Below are positions 25,967 through 35,193 of a stretch of DNA of 59,018 nt, one piece after another. Positions within the stretch are counted from its first letter, which is position 1. Each line of letters starts with the position of its first letter. The DNA is from JAISFI01 sp031553775 (GTDB lineage Bacteria; Bacteroidota; Bacteroidia; Bacteroidales; Azobacteroidaceae). A model generated the notes under the pieces. The model saw only the letters and a program-made list of their open reading frames with translations, did no database searches and was not told the DNA's origin. Location: positions 1-59,018 of the forward strand of contig JAVBLA010000007.1 of the NCBI GenBank assembly GCA_031553775.1, written 5' to 3'. Made by a program: the position numbers and the translations under genes.

Positions 25967-27352
25967 ATGAACAGAAGTGATTTTTTGAGAATTCTGGGAG
26001 TGACCACGGCAACTACCGTATTGAGTGGTTTCCCCCGGAAAGCAGAGGCGGTTCATACAAAAACAGGAGACGTCTTGCCCGGCCAGTTGAAAAAAACACA
26101 GGAAGCAGTGGTGGATAAACCGGTTACGGCGATTGTGATTGGCGCCGGGTCGAGAGGATCCACCTATGCCGGTTATGCACGGCAGTATCCGGGATCTTTA
26201 ACGATAACGGGGGTTTCCGATATCCAGGAAGAAAGGCGTATCCATATGGCTGAGGCACATCAGATTTCCGGCAAATACAGGTTCGGTGATTGGTCGGAAG
26301 TATTTAAAGTTCCCAAGTTTGCCGATGCAGTGATCATTTCTACCCCCGACAGCCTGCATTATGCTCCTTGCATGAAAGCATTGGAGATGGGATATGATGT
26401 ATTGTTGGAAAAACCTATTGCCCAAACAATTCAGCAATGTTATGATATCCAGCAGCAAGCTAAAAAATACAACAGGATTGTCGGTGTATGCCATGTGTTA
26501 CGTTACGCCCCGTATTTCTTGGCCATGAAAAATGCCATCGATTCGGGAGCGATTGGAGAAATTGTAAGCGTACAGCACTTCGAACCGATCCGTTACCATC
26601 ATATGGCGCATTCCTATGTGCGGGGAAACTGGCATAATTCTAAAGAGACAACTCCGATTATTCTGGCTAAATCCTGCCACGACCTGGATATCATTCGTTT
26701 GATGGTTAATAGAAAATGTGAACAGGTATCGGCTTTCGGCGATCTGATGTATTATAAAAAGGAACATGCGCCGGAAGGTTCTTCAGATCGTTGCCTGAAT
26801 TGCCGGGTAGAGGAGCAGTGTCCTTATTCTGCCCTGAAAATATATCTCAGGGATAAACGTTATCTTTATGTATTCGACCTGCCGGAGGATAAATTCCTGC
26901 ATGAAGGAATTATTTTGGAAAAACTGAAGAAAACCAATTACGGCAAGTGCGTTTTCCGTTGTAATAACGATCAATGCGACCGCTATGTGGTTAATCTTAA
27001 ATTCGAATCGGGAATAACCGCTGCCTTTTCAATGGAGGCCCATACTTCTTCCGGTGGCAGGAAAACACGGATTATGGGAACCAAAGGGGATATTACCGGC
27101 GATATGAAATCGTTCACTATCACGGATTTTCTGACTAATAAACAGACTGTTTGGAACGAAGATATAACGGATCTTCCCGGCTATCAGGGACATGCCGGAG
27201 GCGATTGGGGGATTGTGAAAGATTTTGTCCTGGCTGTCAGCAACCATGATGAAAATTATTTGTCCAGCAAAATAGAAGTTTCCGTAGAGAGCCATATAAT
27301 CGGTTTCAAAGCGGAAGAAAGTCGGTTGCAAAATAAAATTGCTACCATTTGA
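25967..27352 (+). CDS. Gfo/Idh/MocA-family oxidoreductase
   Basis: 461 residues. The N-terminus (NRSDFLRILGVTTATTVLSGF) looks like an export signal related to the Tat type but has Arg-Ser instead of Arg-Arg. The Rossmann domain has AIVIGAGSRGSTYAG and VIISTPDSLHY, then LLEKPIAQT (family EKP Lys) and KSCHDLDIIRLM. Two Cys clusters (C-x2-C-x5-C near 280 and C-x3-C-x4-C near 335) could bind a metal. Family members oxidise sugars or inositols with NAD(P), or cleave glycosides by an NAD-dependent route. It starts 11 bp after the esterase and 38 bp before the glycerophosphodiesterase, so it shares their operon. A cyclitol or sugar released from a phosphodiester is a plausible substrate. Confidence 0.85.
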   Translation: MNRSDFLRILGVTTATTVLSGFPRKAEAVHTKTGDVLPGQLKKTQEAVVDKPVTAIVIGAGSRGSTYAGYARQYPGSLTITGVSDIQEERRIHMAEAHQISGKYRFGDWSEVFKVPKFADAVIISTPDSLHYAPCMKALEMGYDVLLEKPIAQTIQQCYDIQQQAKKYNRIVGVCHVLRYAPYFLAMKNAIDSGAIGEIVSVQHFEPIRYHHMAHSYVRGNWHNSKETTPIILAKSCHDLDIIRLMVNRKCEQVSAFGDLMYYKKEHAPEGSSDRCLNCRVEEQCPYSALKIYLRDKRYLYVFDLPEDKFLHEGIILEKLKKTNYGKCVFRCNNDQCDRYVVNLKFESGITAAFSMEAHTSSGGRKTRIMGTKGDITGDMKSFTITDFLTNKQTVWNEDITDLPGYQGHAGGDWGIVKDFVLAVSNHDENYLSSKIEVSVESHIIGFKAEESRLQNKIATI

Positions 27353-27390
27353 GATCAGGTTTACCGGATATTAACTGATATAGATTATTT

Positions 27391-28308
27391 ATGAAACGGA
27401 TTCTCGGTTTTTTGATTATTTCTTTTCTGATTATACCTTGTTTAGAGGCGCAAACCAGGGTTGACTCTCTATTGTTCAAGCTTCACAGTAATGAGAAGGA
27501 TTATGTTTTTGTTGTGGCGCACCGGGGCGATTGGCGGAATGCACCAGAGAATTCACTGTCTGCCCTTGAACGTGCGGTTGATATGGGTGTGGATATGGTG
27601 GAGATCGATATTCAGCAAACCAAAGATGGAAAATTCGTGTTGATGCACGACCGGTCGATCGACCGGACAACTACCGGACAAGGGTTAGTAGCCGACTATA
27701 CTGCCGATGAACTCAAACAATTCCTGCTGAAAGGAGGCCATGGGATTAAAACACATGAACAGGTTCCAACCCTGGAAGAAGCCCTGTTGTTTTGTAAAGA
27801 CCGGGTATTGGTCAATATAGACAAAGGAGGTACCTATATCCGGGAGATTATGCCTGTAATTCAACAGACAGGAGCTGAAAAACAGGTAATCATTAAGGGC
27901 CGTTATCCTGTGGAAAAAGTCAGGGAGGATTATGGAAAAAGAGATGGAATGTTATACATGCCTGTTGTAGATGCCGATAAAAAGGAGGCGTGGGGTGAAA
28001 TTGAGAATTTCCTGTACAATTTCCATCCGGTAGCTATCGAAGTTTGTTTCAGAACCGATACTTTTCCCGAATTGGCTCGTTTCCCTGAAATTGTTCGTTC
28101 AGGCAGTCGTATCTGGGTCAATACGCTTTGGGACTCCCTTTGCGGAGGACATGATGACGAGTTGTCTATAAAAGATCCCGATGCTCATTGGGGATGGATT
28201 TTACGGCAGGGGACTTCTTTGATTCAGACCGACCGTCCTGAAGAACTGATAAAATACCTTAATCAAAAAAATCTGAGAAAATTAGCTGTCACATGTTCCG
28301 GAAAATAA
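27391..28308 (+). CDS. Glycerophosphodiester phosphodiesterase family protein
   Basis: 305 residues; signal peptide ending LEAQ. The GDPD signature is complete: VAHRGDWRNAPENS (first catalytic His), VDMVEIDIQQTKDGKFVLMHDRSIDRTT (metal Glu/Asp and second His) and VNIDKGG later. These enzymes split glycerophosphodiesters into sn-glycerol 3-phosphate and an alcohol, here in the periplasm. The last 16 bases overlap the GlpT-like gene, so product release and uptake are coupled in expression. Some Bacteroidetes GDPD-like proteins act on other phosphodiesters, but this context favours glycerophosphodiesters. Confidence 0.9.
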   Translation: MKRILGFLIISFLIIPCLEAQTRVDSLLFKLHSNEKDYVFVVAHRGDWRNAPENSLSALERAVDMGVDMVEIDIQQTKDGKFVLMHDRSIDRTTTGQGLVADYTADELKQFLLKGGHGIKTHEQVPTLEEALLFCKDRVLVNIDKGGTYIREIMPVIQQTGAEKQVIIKGRYPVEKVREDYGKRDGMLYMPVVDADKKEAWGEIENFLYNFHPVAIEVCFRTDTFPELARFPEIVRSGSRIWVNTLWDSLCGGHDDELSIKDPDAHWGWILRQGTSLIQTDRPEELIKYLNQKNLRKLAVTCSGK

Positions 28309-29660
28309 TCTCTTTTTACAAGATCAGCCAGCCGTCTGCCCCTTTTGCCGGCGATGAAACTTCCCAAAAAAAGTATTACAATAAATTACGTTGGTCAGCC
28401 TTTCTGGCAGCGACTATCGGGTATAGTTTATACTATGTATGCCGGACCAGTTTGAATGTGGTTAAAAAGCCCATCCTGGAAAGTGGTGTTTTGGATGCCC
28501 GTGAGTTGGGAATTATAGGGTCGGCTCTCTTGTTTGCCTATGCCATTGGAAAATTTGTTAACGGATTTCTGGCAGATCATTCCAATATCAAGCGCTTTAT
28601 GGCGACAGGTTTGCTGGTTTCAGCCATTGTGAATCTCGGCATCGGTTTGCTTGGTTTCTCCCTGCAAAGCGGATTATCCATTACTTCCCTGTCTTTTTTT
28701 ATTGCTTTTGCTATTATGTGGGGAGTGAATGGCTGGGCCCAATCGATGGGAGCAGCACCGGCTATTGTGTCTCTTTCCCGTTGGTTCCCTAAAAAAGAAA
28801 GAGGAACTTTTTACGGATTTTTCAGTGCGAGTCATAATTTAGGAGAATTCCTCTCTTTCATCTTTGTCGGTGGGGCAGTAGGATACTTCGGCTGGCAATG
28901 GGGATTTGTAGGTTCCTGTATAGCAGGAATCATAGGTGTTATATTGATTGTTTGTTTCCTGCACGATCGTCCGGAAAGCAAGGGATTACCTTCAATAGAG
29001 GTTTTATCGAAAGAAACCGTTCAGAAACAAAGAGTGATCGATGCCCAGAAAGAAGTCCTGAAAAATCCGGCTGTCTGGATACTGGCCCTTTCCAGTGCAT
29101 TCATGTATATCAGCCGGTATGCCATCAACGGTTGGGGAGTGTTATTCCTGCAGGAAGCTAAAGGTTTCTCGTTGACAACCGCTACACAAATTATTTCGAT
29201 CAATGCACTGGTCGGAATCGTAGGTACTGTTTTATCCGGATGGTTTTCTGATAAATTATTCAAAGGTAACAGGAATATCCCGGCATTGATTTTCGGAATA
29301 TTGAATACTGTTGCTTTGTGTATGTTTTTATACTGCGGCAATAATCTTTACCTCAATATTGCCAGCATGGTTTTGTTCGGCATTGCTATCGGAGTATTGA
29401 TTTGTTTCCTGGGTGGACTGATGGCTGTAGACATTGTATCGCGGAATGCCTCTGGTGCTGCATTAGGCGTCGTGGGAATCGCGAGTTACATTGGTGCCGG
29501 TTTGCAGGACATTCTTAGCGGTTGGTTGATAGATGCCCATAAAACAATGGGAAATGGAACTGAGGTTTACCACTTTGAATGGGCCGGAATATTCTGGATA
29601 TCGGCATCCGTTCTTTCATTCACGTTGATTTTATTTGTCTGGAGAAGGAAAGGAAAGTAG
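28293..29660 (+). CDS. GlpT/UhpT-like organophosphate:phosphate antiporter (MFS)
   Basis: 455 residues and 12 predicted membrane segments. The start of the transporter domain, FLAATIGYSLYYVCRTSLNVVKKPI, is the first helix of the organophosphate:phosphate antiporter (OPA) family, with the phosphate-contacting Arg in CRTS. Also present are FAYAIGKFVNGFLAD and WFPKKERGTFYGFFSASHNLGE. GlpT imports glycerol 3-phosphate in exchange for phosphate; UhpT takes hexose phosphates. With GDPD overlapping it by 16 bases, glycerol 3-phosphate is the likely substrate. It is the last gene of the SusCD run. Confidence 0.88.
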   Translation: MFRKIISFYKISQPSAPFAGDETSQKKYYNKLRWSAFLAATIGYSLYYVCRTSLNVVKKPILESGVLDARELGIIGSALLFAYAIGKFVNGFLADHSNIKRFMATGLLVSAIVNLGIGLLGFSLQSGLSITSLSFFIAFAIMWGVNGWAQSMGAAPAIVSLSRWFPKKERGTFYGFFSASHNLGEFLSFIFVGGAVGYFGWQWGFVGSCIAGIIGVILIVCFLHDRPESKGLPSIEVLSKETVQKQRVIDAQKEVLKNPAVWILALSSAFMYISRYAINGWGVLFLQEAKGFSLTTATQIISINALVGIVGTVLSGWFSDKLFKGNRNIPALIFGILNTVALCMFLYCGNNLYLNIASMVLFGIAIGVLICFLGGLMAVDIVSRNASGAALGVVGIASYIGAGLQDILSGWLIDAHKTMGNGTEVYHFEWAGIFWISASVLSFTLILFVWRRKGK

Positions 29661-30067
29661 GTCCTGACCTGGAAAAATACTTTCAATAGGATATAATATA
29701 TCATACACAATTATTAAATTCCGATTTGTAATAATAAAATAACTTTTCTTTTATAGAATATCTCACTGCCTTTTCAATAACAGAGTACATCAATTATCTA
29801 TAAATAATTCCAAAAATATTTCTATATCAAATATTTATTATTTTTTTGATATAGATTATGAAAAATCACTTCCACTTTTCTTTATTTCAAAAAAAGTTGT
29901 ATGATATGTTATAAAACATATTTTTTTGAATAGGGTACTTCCGATTTTATACGTTTCTTTTATGTAACTACCCATTGCTTTTCTATTGAAATAAAAACAA
30001 ACAACCACAATGAGTGTCATCACTCCAAAAGAGGTGATCTTTAATTTAAATTTCAAAATCTAAATGT
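29661..30067. other. AT-rich intergenic region with a palindromic stem-loop
   Basis: About 400 bp without a gene. The main feature is a perfect 9-bp inverted repeat, CTATATCAA (29822-29830) with TTGATATAG (29846-29854), and a 15-base AT-only loop. There is no T-run after it, so an operator or a processed mRNA end fits as well as a terminator. Near the right end are two small overlapping hairpins (GAGTG/CACTC at about 30011-30024 and ATCAC/GTGAT) in what would be the 5' leader of the metallophosphoesterase. No convincing TAnnTTTG box was found. Confidence 0.5.
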
Positions 30068-33000
30068 ATGAAAACAAGTAAAAAAAGAATGAAGAAGAAA
30101 GTAATGTTTATCTCATCTTTCTTAATGTGCGTTTTTATGTCGCTAACGATACATGCGGCTCCGGATGCGACTATGATTATCGCCAATCCCGGTGAAAATG
30201 CCTCTATCGAGATGCGTATCAGTTGGCATACGGATGTGAGTGTAACCGGCAGTTTTGTAGAATACACGAAAAAATCGGATGTTACCTGGGCAAATGCAAA
30301 AAAAGTAATCGGTAGTTATACCCTTTCGACAACCTGGAATGGAGTCTCTTCCATTATTTCCAGTTCGGCAGGTAGTTTTATCCAGGATATAAATGTGAAT
30401 AAATACGGAGCGGTTCTGAGCAATCTGGATCCCAATACGGATTATATGTATCGTGTTGGCTTGAATGAGTTAAGTGATACCAGATACTTTAAAACAGCGG
30501 GAGCAAACGAATATAGCTTTGCATGGATCAGTGACTATCATGCATACGATCCGCTACCGGCCCGTCTGACCGCTGCAATGAATATGATAGGAAAATTAAT
30601 TACGGCTGCCGGTCCGGGAGGTGTGAATTTTATTCTTTCAACCGGCGATGATGTCGCTTATGGGGGAAGTTATACCTACTGGCAGAATGTATTTGCGCAG
30701 GAAAATTATAAAAAATATATGTGGGTAACGATGATTGGGAATCATGATCATATGGACCGGACAGATTCAAAAAATACAGATGCCTATTATCGGGATACGC
30801 ATAACAACCCGCAAAACGGTTATCCAGGACAAGAGGGTTGTTCTTATTGGTTTAAATATGGCGATGTTCTTTGGGTTATTTTGAATAACGAAGACTTAAA
30901 TACTTCCACACAAGTTCCGATAGCGCAGGCCTGGTTGGAACAGGTCATCCAGAATAACCCGTCAAAATACATTATCGTTGCTGAACACTATCAATGGTTC
31001 AACGGGATTAATGGCGCCTCCAACACCGGATTTACCCGTTGGTACCCGCTCTTTGATAAATATGGCGTGGATCTCGCATTAAGCGGAAATAATCATATTT
31101 ATGTACGTACAAAGCCTTTATATGAAAATCAAGTGAGTACAGAGCCCTCGAAAGGAACTGTATATATTCAGGCTCCATCCAGTGACAATGACCGTGGGCA
31201 GGCAATGGATGTTACGCCTTCATCGAATGCGGATAAGTTTGCTTATCGCTGGACGGAAGGACCGTCAACCGTTGGCGGAATGTTGGTTACGGTCGGTGAA
31301 AATAAAATTAAAATTCGCTTATACGATCGTAACGGTACTCTCTTAGACGATTCGGATCCTGTTCCTGTGCCCCCCGTAATAACCGACGTTGCGCCCGGAA
31401 ATTTAAACGCTGTGAATATCAAAAATCCTATTGAATTATCTTTCAGTTGGGATATGGATAAAACGAGCGTGGAAAACGCTGTCAGCCTTTTGCCTGCTGC
31501 AAATATATCCTATACATGGCCAACCGACAATACCGTAAGAATTAATATTTCGCAACTGAATTATGAAACCGATTATATGCTGACGATAGATGGCAGCATT
31601 GCGAAAAGCACGGCAGGTAAATTCCTTGCCGGCGATGGTAATGGTACGGAAGGCAGTAATTATGTACTGAATTTTACAACTTCGAGCCTTATTGATGATA
31701 TGGAAGGTGACTATTATCTCCCTGTTGATCCGGGTGACGGTAAAAAATGGTTTCCTACATTAAAAGAGGCTTGTGATGCAATCAATTCGAATCCAATTAC
31801 CGGAGATGTCAGGCTTTGGGTGAATGGCAATATTGCGTCACCTGATAATGTCGGATTGATCAATAATACCGATTATTCCATCACAATCAAATCCTACGGT
31901 AATGTAAAACGTTCGATAACTTTCAGTAGTGGAGCAGATGCGGGAGGAGCATCCGCTTCTTTCCTGATCGGGTGTGGCTCGGGTTTAACCTGGACTGATA
32001 TTTCTCCTGCGAAAAATATCGCATTAGATAGTTTGGCTATATTGACTTCTTCCTCTTCCGGAGGTAATTTCCCGATTGTGATAATTGATGCCTGCAAGGA
32101 TATCACCATTAAAAACTGCTCCATACGACACCAGGGATCTGGTTCTTACGCAGTATACCTTCGCGGTGTTGTAAATAGAACCGAAGCAAATATACAAAAG
32201 AAGATGCCGGAAAATGTGATAATTGAGGGGAATGAAATTACTCAGATAGCCAGTGGTTCAGGTCAGGCAATCGGTATCACTGCCGATGCAGCACCAACAG
32301 CTGCGAACAGGGCTAAGGGTCTTGTAATCAAAGATAATATCATCACTGCGCGTACTCGCGGCGTTTTCTTGAACTATATCGATGGAATGACTTTTACCGG
32401 AAATGAGATCCATGTTCCTCAAAACGGTACCTACAACAGTATGGGTATGTATGCTTCAGGTATGTCCGGCACAATAACTGTTGCCTGCAATAAATTTGTC
32501 GAATTGACTACAGTTGTTACTAATGCCACTTCCTCAACCGATTATGGCATAAAGGGCATGTATGTTTCAGGTTCCGGAGCTACCTGGTATATCGACAACA
32601 ATTATTTTGCCGGATTCAACAAAACAAGCGGAGCCGGTTCGGCATCGTTGCATGCCATTCATTTTACCGGAAGTAATGCTTCTGCCACTACTACTTTTAT
32701 CCGGCACAATACTTTCTATATGGGTGCCCTTTCGAATATACCTACGGGTAATACGGCTACGCCGGCTGCTACAAATACCGATCCTGCATACGCTACGATC
32801 TTTTTGACCTCAGGGACCGCCACTCTCCAAAATAATTTGTTTGTCGGATCCGAAGACAGATTCCCGAACTTCTTTTTCAAGGGAAACGCTTCCGTAACTG
32901 CTGCCGATAACAATGTATTTTGCACGCCGGCCACTACTACGAACTTCAAAATTACTTCATCAGGCACTGTCCCGTCCGGTTTGCAGATGGCAGAAAATGT

Positions 33001-33418
33001 GATGTTTACTGATGCAGTCACCGGCAATTTGGATATATTAGCCGGCAGCTCTTCTGAAAAGGACGAGAATTTAGCAGTGCCGCTTTTGCCTGAAATTCCT
33101 GCGGATATTTATGGAACGGAACGTTGGACAACCACCTATGCCGGCGCTTATGAAGCCGCTCCGTTCGGTCCGAACAATAATATAACAAACAACGTAACTA
33201 ACGGTATCCGGATTGTTTGTACCGGTGGTCAAATTACAGTTACTTCTGATGATCCCATTCAATCTGTGGGACTCTATGACTTGCAGGGAAGAACCATTGA
33301 TTTTAAACGAAATATATTGAATGATATTTATTTGATAACCGTTCAAACAGCAGGGGTCTATATCGTTAAAACCGAAACCGGAAGCGGTCGCAATGTACAA
33401 AAAGTTGTAGTAAAATGA
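30068..33418 (+). CDS. T9SS-exported calcineurin-like metallophosphoesterase with beta-helix
   Basis: 1116 residues; signal peptide ending about 31 (IHAAP). Order: a purple-acid-phosphatase-like FN3 domain (about 32-135); the metallophosphoesterase domain (about 150-390) with Asp156 and His158 (SDYHAYD), Asp194 (GDD), Asn225-His226-Asp227 (GNHD), His307 (AEH) and His343 (GNNH); a Big_5-type Ig-like domain (about 436-540); a parallel beta-helix region (about 560-1010) with NG/NN turns; and a T9SS-type tail (IQSVGLYDLQGRTI to VVVK). The usual GHxH motif reads GNNH, so one metal ligand is changed. It should cleave phosphomonoesters or diesters at the cell surface. It may work with the SusCD locus 400 bp upstream but has its own leader. 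Confidence 0.83.
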   Translation: MKTSKKRMKKKVMFISSFLMCVFMSLTIHAAPDATMIIANPGENASIEMRISWHTDVSVTGSFVEYTKKSDVTWANAKKVIGSYTLSTTWNGVSSIISSSAGSFIQDINVNKYGAVLSNLDPNTDYMYRVGLNELSDTRYFKTAGANEYSFAWISDYHAYDPLPARLTAAMNMIGKLITAAGPGGVNFILSTGDDVAYGGSYTYWQNVFAQENYKKYMWVTMIGNHDHMDRTDSKNTDAYYRDTHNNPQNGYPGQEGCSYWFKYGDVLWVILNNEDLNTSTQVPIAQAWLEQVIQNNPSKYIIVAEHYQWFNGINGASNTGFTRWYPLFDKYGVDLALSGNNHIYVRTKPLYENQVSTEPSKGTVYIQAPSSDNDRGQAMDVTPSSNADKFAYRWTEGPSTVGGMLVTVGENKIKIRLYDRNGTLLDDSDPVPVPPVITDVAPGNLNAVNIKNPIELSFSWDMDKTSVENAVSLLPAANISYTWPTDNTVRINISQLNYETDYMLTIDGSIAKSTAGKFLAGDGNGTEGSNYVLNFTTSSLIDDMEGDYYLPVDPGDGKKWFPTLKEACDAINSNPITGDVRLWVNGNIASPDNVGLINNTDYSITIKSYGNVKRSITFSSGADAGGASASFLIGCGSGLTWTDISPAKNIALDSLAILTSSSSGGNFPIVIIDACKDITIKNCSIRHQGSGSYAVYLRGVVNRTEANIQKKMPENVIIEGNEITQIASGSGQAIGITADAAPTAANRAKGLVIKDNIITARTRGVFLNYIDGMTFTGNEIHVPQNGTYNSMGMYASGMSGTITVACNKFVELTTVVTNATSSTDYGIKGMYVSGSGATWYIDNNYFAGFNKTSGAGSASLHAIHFTGSNASATTTFIRHNTFYMGALSNIPTGNTATPAATNTDPAYATIFLTSGTATLQNNLFVGSEDRFPNFFFKGNASVTAADNNVFCTPATTTNFKITSSGTVPSGLQMAENVMFTDAVTGNLDILAGSSSEKDENLAVPLLPEIPADIYGTERWTTTYAGAYEAAPFGPNNNITNNVTNGIRIVCTGGQITVTSDDPIQSVGLYDLQGRTIDFKRNILNDIYLITVQTAGVYIVKTETGSGRNVQKVVVK

Positions 33419-33455
33419 GAAACGAAACAAACCGGATTTAATTTATATAGTTATG

Positions 33456-33490
33456 AAGGGGATGGCATCGAATCATCCCCTTTAATTTTA
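33456..33490 (+). terminator. Intrinsic terminator after the metallophosphoesterase
   Basis: AAGGGGATG (33456-33464) pairs perfectly with CATCCCCTT (33474-33482) around a 9-base loop, followed by TAATTTTA. Confidence 0.75.
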
Positions 33491-33652
33491 GATACTGCTT
33501 GTAAATTTTTAAACAGTTTCTTAATCTTCCGGACATGACAGGGCTATGCCTGCGGTTATTTAAATTTGCCCGCTTCACGGACATGCTATAAGTACAATAT
33601 ATGATGGTTTTATTTTTAAACAGAGTTTCTAAGAGGATTATCAGAAAAAAAC

Positions 33653-33660
33653 TACCTTTG
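33653..33660 (+). promoter_or_regulatory. -7 box upstream of the FkbM gene
   Basis: TACCTTTG lies 109 bp ahead of ATG 33770, giving a leader of about 100 bases. Apart from the terminator at its left end, I see nothing else in the 350-bp gap 33419-33769. Confidence 0.4.
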
Positions 33661-33769
33661 TAGCAAGAAAAATCATCTTTACGCTTGTCAAAAAATACAA
33701 TAATTATTTTTCAGGGAAAAGCTCCATAGATGGTTTTAAGTTATACCGAATCTTTTATAGTCCAATTAA

Positions 33770-34930
33770 ATGCTAATCAATAAAGCCTATGTCTGTGAGA
33801 GGATGAGTGAAATCATCAGGGAAAAACAGTCTGTTTCAGGAAACACCAAACTTGAGAATCAATCATCTTACAAAAGATTGTTTTCTTTTTGGGAAAAATG
33901 TATTCCGGTTCGATTCCGGAAGTTACTGACTCCATTTTTTCATCCTTTGCTCTCTGCCTGGAGAAACTTTTCCCAAAAGAAAAAAACAAAACTCAAAAAC
34001 AAACTTCCTTATTTTCCATTATCGGTTTTCAGTACGGATTTCATGCGCTATTGTTTTGAAGAAAATCCGGAACTGGATACTTCTTTATATTTCGATCGTG
34101 AACAGGATGAGGATGAAATTAAGTACTTCCTGGATAATAAAATTAAATGTTTTATAGCCGGATTCGATTATTGTACAATGACGGAAACGCAGAAGAAAGA
34201 TGTTCAATGGGCAAAGTCATTGCGGAAAAAAGCGAGAATATCCCAGAATGGCTTCCGGTTGAGGTTGCCGGAAAGGGATTATTATCTTCCTCACTATAAT
34301 CATTTTACAACTACTACATTTATTTATCACTATGGTTTAAAAGTGTTAGACGGAGTTGCTTCTTATATCAAGGGCAAAGATTTTCTGGATATAGGAGCTT
34401 TATATGGAGATGTAAGTATGATGTTTTTACAATACAATCCCCAAAAGGTTTATGCTTATGAACCGGTGATGAGGAATTTCGGATTTCTGACCGATACTAT
34501 TCTGAAAAATAAAGTGGAAAACCGGATCGAAATACTCAGGAAAGGCTTGGGAGACAAACCTGGAAAATTGGCTATTACACAGTCGGGAGGAGGGGCTTCT
34601 TTCAACCGGAGTTTTCAGGGAAATGCACCGACCGAAGAAGTTGAAGTGTCTACCATAGACCACGAATGCGCAGACAGAAATGTCGGTTTAATCAAAATGG
34701 ACGTGGAAGGATTCGAATATTTTGTGCTTAAGGGCGGTCTGGAAACGATCAGGAGAGACCATCCCGTTTTATTGGTGTCCATCTATCATACAGGAAAAGA
34801 CTTTTTTGAAATTCCTCCCATGATTCAAAATTGTTGTCCCGGTTACCGATTTCGGTTTGTCGATATTTTGCCATCTAATATATTGGGAGACAAAATATTA
34901 GTTGGATATGACCATTCAGTATTTGGATAA
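33770..34930 (+). CDS. FkbM-family methyltransferase
   Basis: 386 residues. The N-terminal 150 are basic, without a recognised domain. The SAM-binding fold starts at about residue 200 with GKDFLDIGALYGDVSMMFLQY (motif I) and VYAYEPVMRN, and continues with VSTIDHECADRNVGLIKMDVEGFEYFVLKGG, the FkbM hallmark. FkbM-type enzymes O-methylate sugars or secondary metabolites and are common in Bacteroidetes surface-glycan genes. No glycan genes are adjacent. In-frame ATG 33803 is an alternative start. Confidence 0.8.
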   Translation: MLINKAYVCERMSEIIREKQSVSGNTKLENQSSYKRLFSFWEKCIPVRFRKLLTPFFHPLLSAWRNFSQKKKTKLKNKLPYFPLSVFSTDFMRYCFEENPELDTSLYFDREQDEDEIKYFLDNKIKCFIAGFDYCTMTETQKKDVQWAKSLRKKARISQNGFRLRLPERDYYLPHYNHFTTTTFIYHYGLKVLDGVASYIKGKDFLDIGALYGDVSMMFLQYNPQKVYAYEPVMRNFGFLTDTILKNKVENRIEILRKGLGDKPGKLAITQSGGGASFNRSFQGNAPTEEVEVSTIDHECADRNVGLIKMDVEGFEYFVLKGGLETIRRDHPVLLVSIYHTGKDFFEIPPMIQNCCPGYRFRFVDILPSNILGDKILVGYDHSVFG

Positions 34931-34977
34931 GGTCTGTTATTCAATTAAAATTATAAACGAACAAAAAAACAAAAAAA

Positions 34978-35008
34978 CTTGCAAATTCAAAAACTCTTTT
35001 TACCTTTG
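34978..35008 (+). promoter_or_regulatory. Promoter of the trp leader/trpB unit
   Basis: -33 CTTG (34978-34981) and -7 TACCTTTG (35001-35008) with a 19-bp spacer. Transcription should start near 35014, just ahead of the Trp-rich leader ORF. Confidence 0.7.
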
Positions 35009-35027
35009 CCAAAATATTTCGAAAAAA

Positions 35028-35090
35028 ATGATGCAAATGATCAATACATATTGGTGGTGGCGCTTACAACTTTCAAAGTTTGTGAGGTAG
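35028..35090 (+). CDS. trpL: Tryptophan leader peptide (attenuator control)
   Basis: A 20-codon ORF (ATG 35028; a second ATG at 35031) with three consecutive Trp codons, TGG TGG TGG at 35052-35060, ending at TAG 35088-35090. It sits between a promoter and a terminator hairpin ahead of trpB. When Trp-tRNA is scarce a ribosome would stall at the Trp codons and leave bases 35082-35096 free to form the antiterminator. When Trp is ample it would reach the stop codon and cover them. This is the layout described for Bacteroid-trp RNAs. Confidence 0.85.
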   Translation: MMQMINTYWWWRLQLSKFVR

Positions 35091-35170
35091 CCGGACGTAT
35101 GTATTGCTAAGATATTGAGTGTATATCATAAAAGGTCTGTCGGTTCTCACGACAGGCCTTTTTTATTTTT
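35082..35170 (+). promoter_or_regulatory. trp attenuator: antiterminator and intrinsic terminator
   Basis: Terminator: 35131-35142 pairs with 35150-35161 (core GTCTGTCG/CGACAGGC, one wobble, 7-base loop) and runs into TTTTTTATTTTT. Competing antiterminator: 35082-35096 can pair with 35139-35150 through 12 base pairs (GTGAG with CTCAC, then AGCCG and AC with GTCGGTT, allowing a 2-base and a 1-base bulge). The two structures are mutually exclusive because both use 35139-35150. The left strand of the antiterminator overlaps the leader stop codon, as classical attenuation needs. Confidence 0.8.
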
Positions 35171-35193
35171 AAAATTTCAAAAAAACAAAGAAA

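Noticed and set aside
13417..29660. Reading the SusCD locus as a normal polysaccharide utilisation locus
   Set aside because: No glycoside hydrolase, lyase or sulfatase is encoded in the run. The enzymes present point to ester and phosphoester chemistry.
34902..35027. A 62-codon frame that includes the Trp leader
   Set aside because: Its first part overlaps the end of the FkbM gene and the promoter. Transcription starting near 35014 leaves only the 20-codon leader ORF.
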